Assembly: GCA_025266875.1 (NCBI GenBank)
Contig: JALLLT010000024.1
Location: 496,001-560,000, forward strand
Length of the DNA: 64,000 nt
Origin: Fennellomyces sp. T-0311
Taxonomy: Eukaryota > Mucoromycota > Mucoromycetes > Mucorales > Lichtheimiaceae
Direction of reading: 5' to 3'
Below, in pieces: positions 1-11,460 of the stretch (position 1 is its first letter; each line of letters begins with the position of its first letter). Below the pieces are notes generated by a model. It was not told the origin of the DNA. It did no database searches and saw only the letters and a list, made by a program, of their open reading frames with translations. The position numbers and the translations under genes are program-made.

Positions 1-2
1 AG

Positions 3-182
3 GCTGGGGACAATCGTCATCGTCATAGGCGGAGCGTTGACCAGCCTCTCGGGAGCACGACTCAAATCAATGGTCTATTTGACCCTGTTTCAGGTGGCTC
101 GACCAATCCTGGTAATCGTCGCGTGCGAACACTCCTAATGGGACTCACGATGACACCATTATGTAGAAAGAACGCATTCTAA
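3..182 (+). CDS. 3' end of an unidentified gene, cut by the window edge
   Basis: An open frame runs from base 3 to a TAA at 180-182 and codes for about 59 residues. The peptide is rich in Arg, Ser, Thr and Asn and contains GLFDPVSGGSTNPGNRR. It has no methionine near its start, so if real it is the last exon of a gene that begins outside the window. It would converge on the SEC72-like gene, with 53 bases between the two stop codons. I do not recognise the family. The frame could also be chance, because it is short and lies at the edge. Confidence 0.35.
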   Translation, partial: AGDNRHRHRRSVDQPLGSTTQINGLFDPVSGGSTNPGNRRVRTLLMGLTMTPLCRKNAF

Positions 183-235
183 CTGAATAAGCATTCAATA
201 AAGAAAAAGCTGCTTCTTTAAAACCACTTTTGCGT

Positions 236-829
236 TTATTCAACCGAGCCATCCTCGACTTCAGCCAGGGCCTTCTTGAGTTCCTCGCTTTCATGATCGA
301 ACCGTAATCCTGTCTGGAACGCATCCTTGGCCTCTTGTGCACGGCCCATGCTCCACAATGCCTTGCCTTTCCGGAACCAACCCTTGCTCCATTCACGCTT
401 CAAACGCGTAACCATCTCCGCATCCACCAACGCGTCGACATATTCCTTGGTTGCCAATCTTGCTGCCGACCGGTTGCTAAGAATGGTTGACAACTCTTCA
501 CGCACGTACTGGAACGCTAGGGGCTCCCACAACGGTCGCGACCACGATAGATCTACCGCCATGGTGTAAAGTCGAATCGCTTCGGAATAATTGTTTTGTT
601 TAAAGAACTTGTTGCCTTCTTCCTTGAGTCGATTGACTTGAGCATTGCGAACAGGGTTGGCGGCATTCGGCGGTGGTAGGTCTTTGACTTGTTTCAGCGA
701 AGCCGCAAGCGAATTGTGTGAGGTCCAGTCGATTTGACATTTTGTGCAGGTCTCCAAGCCGTGGTCCTTGCATAGGATCTTGTCGCCATCCGTAGACACG
801 CTTACTTCTAATGGGGCCATTGTAGTCAT
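236..829 (-). CDS. SEC72: TPR protein, SEC72-like subunit of the ER post-translational translocon
   Basis: A single-exon gene of 197 residues. The N-terminus (about 1-45) contains a small Cys/His cluster, CKDHGLETCTKCQIDW. It is followed by a tetratricopeptide array from about residue 65 (RLKEEGNKFFKQNNYSEAIR) to residue 185 (KGWFRKGKALWSMGRAQEAKDAF). In fungi, Sec72 is the cytosolic TPR subunit that sits with Sec62, Sec63 and Sec71 on the Sec61 channel and docks Hsp70 chaperones. The length and the N-terminal block before the TPRs fit filamentous-fungal Sec72. No membrane segment is visible, as expected for Sec72. A generic Hsp70/Hsp90 TPR co-chaperone is the main alternative. Confidence 0.7.
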   Translation of the reverse strand: MTTMAPLEVSVSTDGDKILCKDHGLETCTKCQIDWTSHNSLAASLKQVKDLPPPNAANPVRNAQVNRLKEEGNKFFKQNNYSEAIRLYTMAVDLSWSRPLWEPLAFQYVREELSTILSNRSAARLATKEYVDALVDAEMVTRLKREWSKGWFRKGKALWSMGRAQEAKDAFQTGLRFDHESEELKKALAEVEDGSVE

Positions 830-3800
830 CTTATTAAATATGGTGGAAAGTAGAACTGTGATTAGCTGGAATTTAAACTTTGATATTTTGCGGGATTGCC
901 ACGTCTACGTACGCTGGCAACCTAACGGAAGGTTTGACATCCTTGTTGGTTACCCGTCAAAGCAAAGCAAACTTGTGCGTCTTTGATACATTTCCTGAAT
1001 GAACTTCCACAATGGCGACTCAGTCATGTCGCTTGTTGTTCGTCGATTATTTCCGCGGGGTTGGGTGCCAGATCAATAACACGGCTGTTGGCAAGAAGCA
1101 CCCACACATGCCAGAACGATTTCATTCTTCGCAAGTCAAACATTCTCTCGATCGCACTACATGAACATTCAAATACCATTTTCTCCATGTGATAATTCTT
1201 GCCATGCGCGGGTCCTGGAGTTACGAATGCTTGTGTATCCTTTAGAATCCGGGGACGTTGATGCTTCTTCTGCTAGTTCAATATTCTCAGACCGTGTACC
1301 TTTCTGTGGAACAGGAGCGGTACATTCTCTCTCTCTTCCATCAGTCTACTTCCAATGTAACGCAAAACGTGAATGCTAGCTTGTTGCAACGGTGGGAACC
1401 AAGTTGGCGTGTCACTGATGTGCTTCACTCATATTCAATTGAACTTTTTTTTGTTTGTGGCGCATTACGCGCATTTGCTTGCCAAAAAAATGATCGACTG
1501 TACCTGATGTACATTGCACCAAGGTGCGTATTATGTACGGCTCGTTTGACGGCTTAGGATGCACCCGGTACATCAATAAGGTTCCCGTGGGAAGACAACT
1601 TTGTTGACGATGATTTACCCCGGACAGTGTGCTACGAACGGGTTGACATGGAAAGCGTGGATTACATCAATTGGTTGACTTTTTTTTTTTGAACAGCGCG
1701 TTATCCTCATATGGTCACATGATACTCCATCTTAAACGGGATAATGTATGGAAAATGTTGGCAGCATGTGATATGACTATAATCGCTACGGCTCCGGTAC
1801 TGCAGTAGTATAGTTCAGCTATTCTTCATGGTTTCATGCTGTAGATACAACAATTGAGAGTCTCGATCGATTTGCTTGTATCTGTGAAAATATCCCGCAT
1901 AAACTACCCTTTGCTGGAAAGGCGTGTGTGCATATAGTATAGGATCATTACTATGTACGTAAAGGTGAAAATCCCCAGAGCGACCAATCCATAACTGCAT
2001 AATGTGTGCTTTCATGACCACGGGGCTGCATTAATGTTTGGAAAAGATTTTACTTTCGTCAATTGATCCGTTCAAGACGACTTTTATAAAACGGTGCTCA
2101 AGCCATTGTTTTGGTGCAAAGAAATCATTGTTGTACAAAACGGCTGTTGCCTTTTATTGGTTTTGGGGCGGCTATTAATATCGGTACAATAAAGGTCCAC
2201 TTGTAAGGTGTGCCCGATTGCACCTCCATAACGAGATCTTTTTGTTTATATAGACTCGTACACATCGACGATTGGGGCAAGACTACGTTTAGGTTTCTCG
2301 ACAACTCTGACCTCCTGTATAGGTCTGGGCCTTTTTTGGCGTTTTCCGGATACGAAGGTTTTGCCGGGCAAATAGGCGAGACGCGATCCATTGGCAGAGT
2401 TATGGATAACGCCTTTACCCATAACGCTCAATGATGATCAGTGAATGTGGCAAAAGATGGGGCGGTGCAGACGATGCTTCTCGGAAAAAAGGCATTCGAA
2501 CTGTTCAAAGTGCTGCACATCACGCCGAACCATCCATCGCCCTTGTTATTTATTGTCATCAAAGCATATTAATTTCGTACGCAACAGCCAAATACTTGTT
2601 CCATGAGACCTTTAATCTTGCATCTTCTTAACTTTATATTCTCAGGCCGAATGCACCGACCGACAAAATATAAGTCGTATGATGGCTGGCGTATATGCAT
2701 AAAAGTAAGATGTGCATCGATGTATGCACCTAGCCCATAGTCTAGAATATGATAATCGAATGATATACAAGCAAATAACAAAAGAGCATCGGCATCATAA
2801 GAAATGTTTCGTCTCCAAGTTATTTTTGTTGTTGTTGACATGAAAAAAAGCTACACCAAGAAGTATAGACGAGGGAATCCATACCATTGAAAACTTAAAA
2901 AAAATGTTTATACGCCTAAATATGAAAAGAATATGCGGATAGGCAAGAATGTTGGGCGCATGTATTTTCAAAAAGATGAAAAGAAAATGGATGGCGTGTG
3001 ATCTTGACCAGTGTTTTTTTTAATTTCCAAAAAAAGACGGGTCTATAGTACCTATGTGTGTTCGCGGAAAGGAGGGAGTAGTTTACCAGGGGCAATTAAA
3101 GAGAGAAGGGGGAGGCTTAAAGGAATATCGGCATGAGTACACACGGCCATTATGATAGCTGTATATAGGAAAAATCGTGCGCCAGGCGTTGTCACGAAAG
3201 GAAAATAAAACTATTATTATTTATCCAACGTTAATTGGGCGCCAACTGTTTGTTTACATTTTACCAAGACAGAAGTAGGACTTTCCCAGGTTTCCGTAAC
3301 TTCTGCGTGTCAATTGTTGCAGCTTTTTCTGATGATAGGCCTGTATGAAAATTGGTTAGTAATTCTGAAAATGATAATTCCTCTATATTTTCTTTGTTGT
3401 TATTTCCTGGTTATAGAAAATATTTGACATACCAGTTATATATCGTGCCAAAGCCAAATATATGAATTCATGGAAAAGTTACTACGTACGGATCGGCACG
3501 CTGGCTATTTCGTCATGCTTGTATTTTGTTTATAATAATTCTGTAAAAAGCAAAATCCAAAAAACTAATGCTGCATGCCCAGATTCCTCGCCACATTGCA
3601 TTGCCCTTTTATAAACATCCTAATATAGAATACGGTACGTAGGAGGTCGCGTGATCCCACGCATTAGCTTTGACACTCGCACAATAAACGGAGCTCTTTT
3701 TAACCGACGGGCTGATGCATAAACAAGAATTGACCAAACCCGTATATTTTTAGAGAAAAACCGATACATAAAGACTAATACATATTGTATCATAAACAGC

Positions 3801-4086
3801 ACATGTACACACGTGAGCCAATGTGCTCCAAACATAAGCCAACAAAGGGTAATAAATCCTGGTTCCTTTACCCCCCTTTTTAACCAAACAGATGCAGGCC
3901 GGAGTATGTAGATAAACCCGGAGAAAAGCAAAGCCTCCGCAACCCAAAGGGTCAATCAAAGTATTCCAAAGCCAACCCAGATTCCACAGGATAACTGAAA
4001 CTATATATTGCATTGTCTATCACCTCTTTTTCTCTCATTCTTTTTTTAACTTTACCCTATACCTTTTTTTTATTACGACAACATCG
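830..4086. other. 3.2 kb AT-rich intergenic stretch
   Basis: No reading frame here exceeds 111 codons and none resembles a known family. The longest, on the minus strand around 3620-4013, is a hydrophobic peptide rich in Tyr, Val and Leu, as expected from translated AT-rich DNA. There are runs of T (for example 1680-1690) and many short A/T tracts. Two overlapping minus-strand frames at 2125-2431 have somewhat more balanced composition (one contains KRQKRPRPIQEVRVVEKPKR), but no start and splice pattern makes a gene. The stretch must hold the promoters of the SEC72-like gene on the left and the CotH gene on the right. Confidence 0.6.
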
Positions 4087-6158
4087 ATGATATATCATCC
4101 ATTATTCCTTGCTGTTGTAGCAATACTACTACTAGGCAACCATTGTCTTGCTGCCACTGTTCAATTTCGGGTTGTCGCCCCGAGCGCCACAGATGTTCAA
4201 GTCTCGATCAATGGTCAGCTTACTCCACTTAGCGCTCAAGATCCGGATATCCCATACTTTGTTGGGCAAGCTGAAGCTGCGGACCAAGCCAAGTATAAGG
4301 TATATATATACATATAGTCAAACACGTAAAAAGTAGCGCTTATACCTTATTCTCTACTTCAATTGCAAAAAATAACCCCCTTTCCCCTTACTTTTTCTTT
4401 TTTTCTTACCCTTGTTATAGTACGTTGTCGGTGGCACTGCTGAACCTTTTGAACGAACATTGGAACCTGGACGTACTGCTACACGCAATGATTTTTACAA
4501 TCGTCCAATTACGTATGCCGATATTCCAAAGTTACCTTGGCCGATCAAGGAAAATGTATGTATAATTCAACAAATAACCCCCATATCTCCTTCAGAAAAA
4601 AAACAAGTTGGAACTGACAGGGAGTAAATCTTTTTTTTTGTAGCCTCAATGGACTCGTGGCGGTCCAGAATCCCCAATGTTCGATACCAACTATATTCCA
4701 ACAATTTTCATGACCATGAATCAGGGCGAAATGGACACTCTTGTCAAGACTGTACCCGCCACTCTCTATAGTGCCAAGTTTACTTTTATTGGCCCCGAGG
4801 AAGTACTTACTTTTGAAGTAAGTTTAAAAAACATTTATTACAACTCTTAAAAAACTTACGACCTATTTTTAAAACAGAACTGCTCCTTTGGTATCCATGG
4901 CGCAGGGAAGAAACATAATAATGACAAACAGAGCTGGCGATGGATCCTCCCTGATGGCAAATACATTTACAATCGCAACTACATCAAACTGCGTCATATG
5001 GAAGAAGATCCTACTCAGATGCGTGAAAAAACATACTCAGATATCCTTCAAGCTATGGGCGTTTATGCAAATGATGCTAATACGGTCCGATTCTTTATCA
5101 ATGGTCTTGGCTTCGGTACATTCAACATGCTTGACGATATTACTCAATACTCGTACATCAATGCCGTATTCTACGATGGCAAACCACCACCGCAAATGGG
5201 ACCATTGTACGATGGTGCTTCTGGTGCCGACTTTGCATATTACGCCAATGGCCAGGGTTACAATTCCTTTATCCCCAACCCGCAGAGTCCCGAAACCCAA
5301 GACGCGATCGGCCCACTTGCGGAAGCATTCAACAAGACAGATGTCACCAACGATCAACAAGTCCAAGAATTTTCCAAAATGTTCGACACTGACCGTTTCT
5401 TGCGATTTATGGTGATGGAATATCTTACTGGTCATTGGGATGGCTATTGGTTCGAACAAACAAACGATGGAGCGTATCGTGATCCCACGGACAACAACAA
5501 GTGGTACTACCTTGGTCAAGATTACGACGGTACATTCGGTGTCAATTTGGCCGAGCCAGAAGGCAACGCATTCGTTAGTGTATCTTACAAAGAGTACCCG
5601 CAGCGATATCCCCGCGCCGTCATGATCAACCGCTTGCTTGAGAACGCCGGCATGCGCAACCGATTCGAGACATACCTCAAGGATACTGTGGCGGTTCTAT
5701 TCAACAATGTGACATTGACAAATCGCTTATTGAAATACCACGATTTCCTCTTGCCCGATCTGCAATGGGATCGCAGTATCACGCAGTTATCTCCTGGTAT
5801 TCCGATCGGATGGAGTTTCGAACAAGTTACCCAGAACCTTTGGGAAGGTGTTGTTGCCCCCAATAATTCAACTGGTGGCGCCAGTTGGGGTCTTATTGAA
5901 TGGATCATTGCCAAGAGCGAAGCTGTGGCAAAGGAGTTTAATATTCAGATCACCAAGGAACCTGTGGGTCCACCCGCTACTGCATCCACATCGGCAACTG
6001 CTGCTGCGGAAACTGCATCTGCACCAGGGGGTGTTCATCCTGCTGGAACATCATCGGCCGCACGTTCGCTTCCTGCCATTTCTCTCGCCATATTGGCCAT
6101 GGCAGTTCATCTTTTTCTGGTAAGGAGCCTATTATGGAACCGGGGGGAGGCGGCGTGA
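4087..6158 (+). CDS. CotH-family protein, secreted and probably GPI-anchored
   Basis: Four exons (4087-4299, 4421-4555, 4644-4817, 4878-6158) join in frame to about 600 residues, the usual length of CotH surface proteins in Mucorales. An N-terminal signal peptide is obvious (FLAVVAILLLGNHCLAA). The CotH kinase-like core includes the family hallmark TNDGAYRDPTDN followed by GQDYDGTFGVN, around residues 365-390. After a Ser/Thr/Ala-rich stalk, the C-terminus has a hydrophobic tail (LPAISLAILAMAVHLFLV) like a GPI-attachment signal. In Rhizopus and Mucor, some CotH proteins are spore-surface invasins that bind host receptors; others have no known role. Which this is cannot be told from sequence. 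A GTAAGG at 6120 inside the last codons is a possible extra donor that would change the final dozen residues. Confidence 0.93.
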
Positions 6159-6460
6159 AAAATGCTAACTTTCTCCCAAGATCCACTAGAGTTCTTACAC
6201 CGATACCATGTGCTAAAATGGTCCCTTAATTTTGCAGAGTATACCTTACATACTTTTTTTAGTTGACTATTACATAAACACTTTATCACCCAATATCTGT
6301 CGAAATGTCATGCTTTTTTTCTGTGCATTTTTGTGTATATTGATCCGTTTAACCAATGCAGGAGAATCATATTCGCCTTTCAGCTATCAGGCCGATCATG
6401 TAAAAAAAGACAGTGTTTTTTACAGGCTAAATGGTAATGTCTTTAAGGGTAAAAGTAGGT
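6159..6460. other. Convergent 3' region between CotH gene and NECAP gene
   Basis: About 300 bases between two converging genes. AT-rich, with short T runs suited to poly(A) signals for both genes. I see no gene or structured element. Confidence 0.6.
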
Positions 6461-7417
6461 TTAGAACAGGTTGTTATTTCGTTGCTGCTGTTGCTGCTGC
6501 TTGACTTGAGCAGCGGATGGCGGTGGTGGAAGCAATGGCACGATGCCTCCTGAAGACGAGGCGTTACTGTTGGATGGCCGTGTCGTACGTTTGGCCTATA
6601 GATTAAATTAGATACTCTTGCCAAACAAGTTTCAATTGCAACTTACACCAACTTTGCCTATGCTGATGTTGATCGTTTGACCTTCTTTCAAACTATAATC
6701 CTTCTTTGGTAAATCCTCAGCATGGGCGGCTCTCTCCGCCGCTTTCTTTTCCGCTTGCAACTGTCTAGATGACGGATTTAGCATGACAGCTCATCCGCCC
6801 TTACTTTAATATCCTTACTTTGTAAAGTCCTGCAAAGCGACATTAAAGTCAAATGCATCACTACGTTCTTGGAAGCCCATTCCAATAAATGCATGGCGTC
6901 CTTAAGGGTCTTTAGTTTGCAGTAAAAACTACCGATTGCGCGTGTACCTTCGTGTTCGATCTTGAGAACAAAATACCGACTTGAATCCAATACCGGCTCG
7001 ACCGAGTTTGTAGAAGGATTGTAAGGGCAAAGGGCAAAAAGCTCACCTATTAACCGAGATCAGCCGTTATTTGGCAACAAGAACAGCATCCACCCCCCTC
7101 TTCTTACCACTATTGGTATCCTCTAGTCGTATGGAACAAGATTCTCCTTTTGCCATGATTCGCAGTCTGCCCTTCCAAAGAAACGAGCTGCCGAGGTCGC
7201 CCCATTCTGATGCTCTACCGGTTGCTTTTGTCAGTGGTTGGTTGGCAACCGTGATTATGAAAAAATGATGAAGTACCTGTAACCTCTTGCTGCGGATCGA
7301 GGAGGTATTTTGTACACTGCAAGGTAGAAAAAGTTAGGATGCAAACTCTGGCAACAAAGGTGGCAATGTACCGAAGCATTCGCGTATAATCAACAGTACG
7401 CTTTCGTAGTCGTCCAT
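6461..7417 (-). CDS. NECAP, adaptin-ear-binding endocytic protein
   Basis: Seven exons, with start codon at 7417 (7417-7372, 7316-7277, 7214-7108, 7046-6948, 6900-6819, 6764-6647, 6595-6461), add up to 208 residues. The PH-like NECAP (PHear) domain fills residues 1-130. Diagnostic stretches are VYKIPPRSAARGYRASEW, WKGRLRIMAKG, the SSRYFVLKI strand, AFIGMGFQERSDAFDFNVAL and the LKEGQTINISIG motif. The tail is low-complexity, with SGGIVPLLPPPP and a glutamine run. NECAPs act in clathrin-mediated endocytosis by binding AP-2 and AP-1 ear domains and clearing phosphorylated AP-2. The metazoan C-terminal WxxF ear-binding motif is not visible in this shorter tail. It lies 1.6 kb from END3, another endocytic gene. 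Confidence 0.92.
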
Positions 7418-7654
7418 TGAAACTAAAAGAATAAAGTGCAGTTTATTATACTCTGGGATTTAATTGCTGTGCGATGCGAATCATGTCTGTACGGATCCGG
7501 CTCTTTGGTGACAACGATCTGTCACGACGCTGATGCATTAGCCCTGTCGGACGAGTATATCCTTCATATCTCCACACGCGCAACCTCTTGTTCCGACTAC
7601 CGAACGCGAGTCGGTAAAAAGTATGCTTTATATAGACTATTACATAGGAAAGCA

Positions 7655-8478
7655 CTATCGAATCTTTGGATACGGTCCCAGTCGCTCACGTTCCTTTCTT
7701 GCCCTAACATCACTATTGCGTTCCTTCCAGGAACTCTTTCTAAGCTTGATCGGCCTGTTACCTACGTATTTACCTGTACAGATGCGTCAGTTGATGCACT
7801 CGAAACCCTGTCCGCACGCTTACCATTCATTTCTCTCCACGCCTTGACAAAGTCGTTTGGATCCTTGAAACTGATGAAACCGTAGCCCTTGGATTTGGCA
7901 GTACGTTTATCACGTACAACACGGGTTCTCTGCAAGCTTGGGTACTTTGAAAAGGCCTTGTAAAGCAGTTCGTCGGTCACTTCGTTACCCAGATCTCCTG
8001 CAAACAATCTAAAGTCATTCTCGTCCCAGTCTTGAAGAGACGGGTCTTCCCAAGTTTCACCGCCTGCAGTGCGCACGATACTCTTCTTTTTTCCCTTCTT
8101 TTTCTCTTCAGGTTCAGTCTTTGCGTTGGGTCCCGTATACCCCGAAGTCGAAACTGGGACAGTGGGCTTGTTTCCATTGTTGTAGTTTGATTGGGGCATG
8201 TTGTAGATTGAAGCTTGTATGGCCGAGTTATACGCTGAACTAGGTGTGATTGTGGGTAATGCATTTGACGAGCTTGTCGTCGTGGTGTTCGAAGAGTAGT
8301 ATTGGGAATAGTAGTTGGGATCGTAGTAGTATTGCGAGGAATCGTAATTGTATCCTTCTTCGGTGGTTCCACTGTAATCATATCCATAGTAGTATTGATT
8401 TGGATCAGCGTAGTAATCACCTGCAGATGATTCTGCGTTTTCTGTTGCCGAGGTGTTTTTGTTGGCCGGATTGCTCAT
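7655..8478 (-). CDS. RBM42-like RNA-binding protein with a Tyr-rich N-terminus
   Basis: Two exons (8478-7824 and 7773-7655) give 257 residues. The C-terminal half is a single RRM of the RBM42 type: WEDPSLQDWDENDFRLF leads into FAGDLGNEV (RNP2) and KGYGFISF (RNP1), ending with KYVGNRPIKLRKSSWKERN. The N-terminal 80 residues are a tyrosine-rich low-complexity segment (YYYGYDYSG, YYYDPNYYSQYY). RBM42 is an hnRNP K-associated or spliceosome-associated RNA-binding protein in animals. I placed the start at MSNPANKN; an in-frame ATG at 8610 would add 44 residues that look like leader sequence. It is divergent from END3. Confidence 0.85.
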
Positions 8479-8975
8479 GATCGTAGAGTGGAAAGAAGAG
8501 GTTATCAGGACTGTGCTTGCGGTAGGAGCCTCGATATCATTCTCCGCAGTATGTCGTGTTGGGGCAAACTTTCGTGTATTCATATTCATTGTAAGAGGCT
8601 CCAGTTTCATAGCTGGAAGCTAATAGAAAAGTTCCTGTAGATGGCCAATAGCTTTTTTTTTTTGCGAATGCCGTGGATGCTTCTATATTGAAATAAACAT
8701 GGTTACTTTATTAGTAACGTCGCTTGGATTCGCCATGGCAATATAGTCGACAACATAACGCAAGAGTTTACTAGTTCATCGCGGGGAACAGCAAGCTCGG
8801 CTAAATTGCAGCGTGATGCGCTGTATATATCTGCCAGTAGCGAAGCGTCAAGCACCCAACAACAATTGCAATGCTCTGTGTCACCGCATTTAGATGTGTC
8901 GGGAATTAGGTAGGCACGTTTAAGTGTTTCCTTTTTCCACCACTGCCCTTGCTTCTGCACCATCCTCTACCTACA
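8479..8975. other. Divergent promoter region, RBM42-like gene / END3
   Basis: About 500 bases separate the two start codons. A T-run (8649-8660) lies near the RBM42 side. No conserved binding site stood out to me. The left part may encode an N-terminal extension of the RBM42-like protein if the ATG at 8610 is used. Confidence 0.5.
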
Positions 8976-10544
8976 ATGTCTGGAATTTCACAAGCTGAAC
9001 GGGCAAAGTATGCCGAGATTTTCCAAGCACGCGGACAAGTCAATGGCTTCATGGCAGGTATGGACCAGACATTAGACGCTAATGTACATGAATGTCTATT
9101 AACAGCCATGATGGTTCAGGTCCTGTTGCTCGAGATGTTCTATTGAGCTCCAACCTTCCTCCCCACAGACTCGAAAGAATATGGTAAAGCCAGTCGACTT
9201 TTGCGATTCAAAATGCTTGTTATTAAATGAAGAGTTAAACAACAGGGATCTCGCCGACATCGACAAAGATGGCAGCCTCGACTTTGAAGAATTCTGCGTT
9301 GCCATGCATCTCACATTCGACTGTATCAATGGTGTCGAACCACCCATGAGTTTGCCTCCAAACTTAATACCTCCAAACAAGGCCCAATTTGTCGGCGTGC
9401 AGCCTCAGCCCACAGGCCTGTACCCTCAACAGACCGGTTACCAATCTTCCCCCTCCACCCTCGCACCGCAACCGACCGGCTACGGTTACCAACAGCAACA
9501 ATCTTACCCCTCACCACAAGTTCCGCAGTACACAGGCTATACACAGGCATCTTCGCCGCCCGTAGAATTCGCTTGGGATATGACGCCTCAGGACATGACC
9601 ACCTACCAAAACATCTATGCCAAGTACGCCAACGATTCCGGAAAGGTCAAATGTAAGTATTCGTTGGGATCACAGGCTGTTCGTTTGCTGATGCAGGTGC
9701 GAGACAGTCAGCCAGATGGAAGACTTTTATGCAACACTGGGTCTCACGCGCACAGACCTGTCAAACGCTTGGTAAGGAACCAACCATCGTGTGGTAGGAT
9801 ACAAGCGCTCATAACACGGTTCCAAACAGGACGTTAGTGAACGTCAACCACATGCAGGCCATCACACAGGACCAGTGTCTTGTATTTTTTCACATATTAA
9901 ACCAGCGAACAAAGGGTGCTGTCATACCTAGGGAATTGCCTCCAGATCTTCGCGACGCCTTCGCCGGTGAGTACTCTGCGGATCTGGGCGAGCGTCCTGG
10001 TGCTGGTAGCGGCGCAAGAAAGGGCAACAACACATCAATGTCAAAGAGCGCAGCACTTGCTGATAGTTATGTGAATCGTCTGGGTGCTGCCAGCACATCA
10101 TTGACTTCGAAAGGTACGAAAGCGCAGCATGGAGAAGCACCAAACGGGGAAACTGATTGGATAACAGGATCGTCGGTCAAGGGCGACAAGTACGATGAAG
10201 AGGAGATGCTTAAGCGTGAGCTGGCAGATCTCAAGCAACGGGTAAAGGAAGCTGAGCGCAATGTCTCAACTGCAAAGGACGACGAATCATACGAGTCGTT
10301 TGCATCGCGTCCGTTGCGAGATCAATTCCAAGCACTGTACGACTACAAGCTTCGACAATTAACGGATCAGGCGGACGTCGAGGACAAAATACGCAAACAG
10401 GAGCGTGACATCGAGGCAGCTCGCGATGCAGTGCGTCGATTGAACCGGATCGTCGACGATGTCCGGGGCAAGAAGCGGGAGCTCGAGAACCTGTTGGAGG
10501 AGCGGCGTGGCGAGGTGCAGAAGACGCTGCGTGCGATGGATTGA
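8976..10544 (+). CDS. END3: END3, EH-domain subunit of the actin patch/endocytic complex
   Basis: Five exons (8976-9057, 9120-9183, 9246-9652, 9708-9771, 9830-10544) give 443 residues. The first EH domain (about 1-95) contains [33 protein letters not shown] second, degenerate EH domain (about 165-240) starts at [20 protein letters not shown] and includes [16 protein letters not shown]. The C-terminal 150 residues are charged coiled coil. This order (EH, linker, EH, coiled coil) is that of yeast End3, which acts with Pan1 and Sla1 at cortical actin patches. The linker at about 105-160 is unusually rich in TGY repeats; see findings. The frame is maintained across all four introns. Confidence 0.92.
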
Positions 10545-10657
10545 AGCGTGGTTTAATAAACGTGCAAAAGATATATTTATACGAGAGAAGGGTTATATAT
10601 GTATATGATGTAAGTGGTTATGTACATTATGCGTATAGAAAGGTGCAGGACTTTTGT

Positions 10658-11460
10658 TCATGGCTGCCGTTCCTCGGCCGGTGGAGTGCCACTAGACGAA
10701 GAATGCCCGCTGCTGCTTTCCAACAGCTTGATTCGCTTCTTGTATTCGGCTTCCTTGGCCGCCCATCCCCTCTTTTCCGACTCCAGCAGCGCGTTGTTGA
10801 GCACCAGCTTGGCGTTTTCCGTCTGAAGCTGATTGACTCTGTTTTCGAGATACTCGATCTTTAAGAACTTTTTTAGCCGGGACCTTCGAGCGGCATTGGT
10901 GTTCTGTAGAGAGATGTGTTAGCAGCGCCAAAGAGAGAGCATGCCCTATTTACCCTTCGACGACGGAGTGTGTCCTCATCCAAGGATCCATCCTCAGCCG
11001 GCTCGGGCTCAGGTAACCGTTTCACTCCTCGCGGCTTCGGGAGAGGTCGCCGAGAAACCATTTCCGATTCATGTTCGTGCTCCAAGTGCAATTCCGCCGG
11101 TGGTCGATCGTTGCTGCCTCCCCAGGAAATATTAAATACCGCCGATTGCTCAGCAGATGCCTCGTCTTTGGATTCTGAGCGCACCATTAACCTTGCAGGA
11201 TTGGTTTCGCTCGTCGACGAGCTTGGCTCATTCTGGCTAACTTGCTGAAAGTCCGGAATAGAAAGGTTATCGACATCATGCCAGAGCAAATCTCGAGAAG
11301 CTTCATTTGGCTGTTGCTGGTCTGATAAGGTATCCGCTTCTTCATTGATTCCAATGGCGTCAAAGTTTACGGCTCCCTCTTGATTCAAGGGGGGAAACAA
11401 ATCTTCCATTGGATCGTCTCTGTTGTTGAATGTGTCATTGTATGCAAACGAGTCGTTCAT
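10658..11460 (-). CDS. GCN4/CPC1-type bZIP transcription factor
   Basis: Two exons (11460-10954 and 10903-10658) give 250 residues. The basic region is NTNAARRSRLKKF, matching the GCN4 class N-x-x-A-A-R-R-S-R rather than the fungal ASARFR (MetR/Atf) class. It is followed by a leucine zipper, IEYLENRVNQLQTENAKLVL. The intron falls just before the basic region. The N-terminal 150 residues are acidic and Ser/Asp/Glu-rich (for example DLFPPLNQEG, DDPMEDLF), as in activation domains. GCN4-class proteins switch on amino-acid biosynthesis genes when charged tRNA runs low and bind TGASTCA. Such sites occur upstream of two amino-acid genes in this window. The region upstream of the start is full of short uORFs (separate entry). 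Confidence 0.88.

Noticed and set aside
5037..5519. Minus-strand frame of 160 codons opposite the CotH gene
   Set aside because: Antisense shadow of the conserved CotH core; no splice or start logic.
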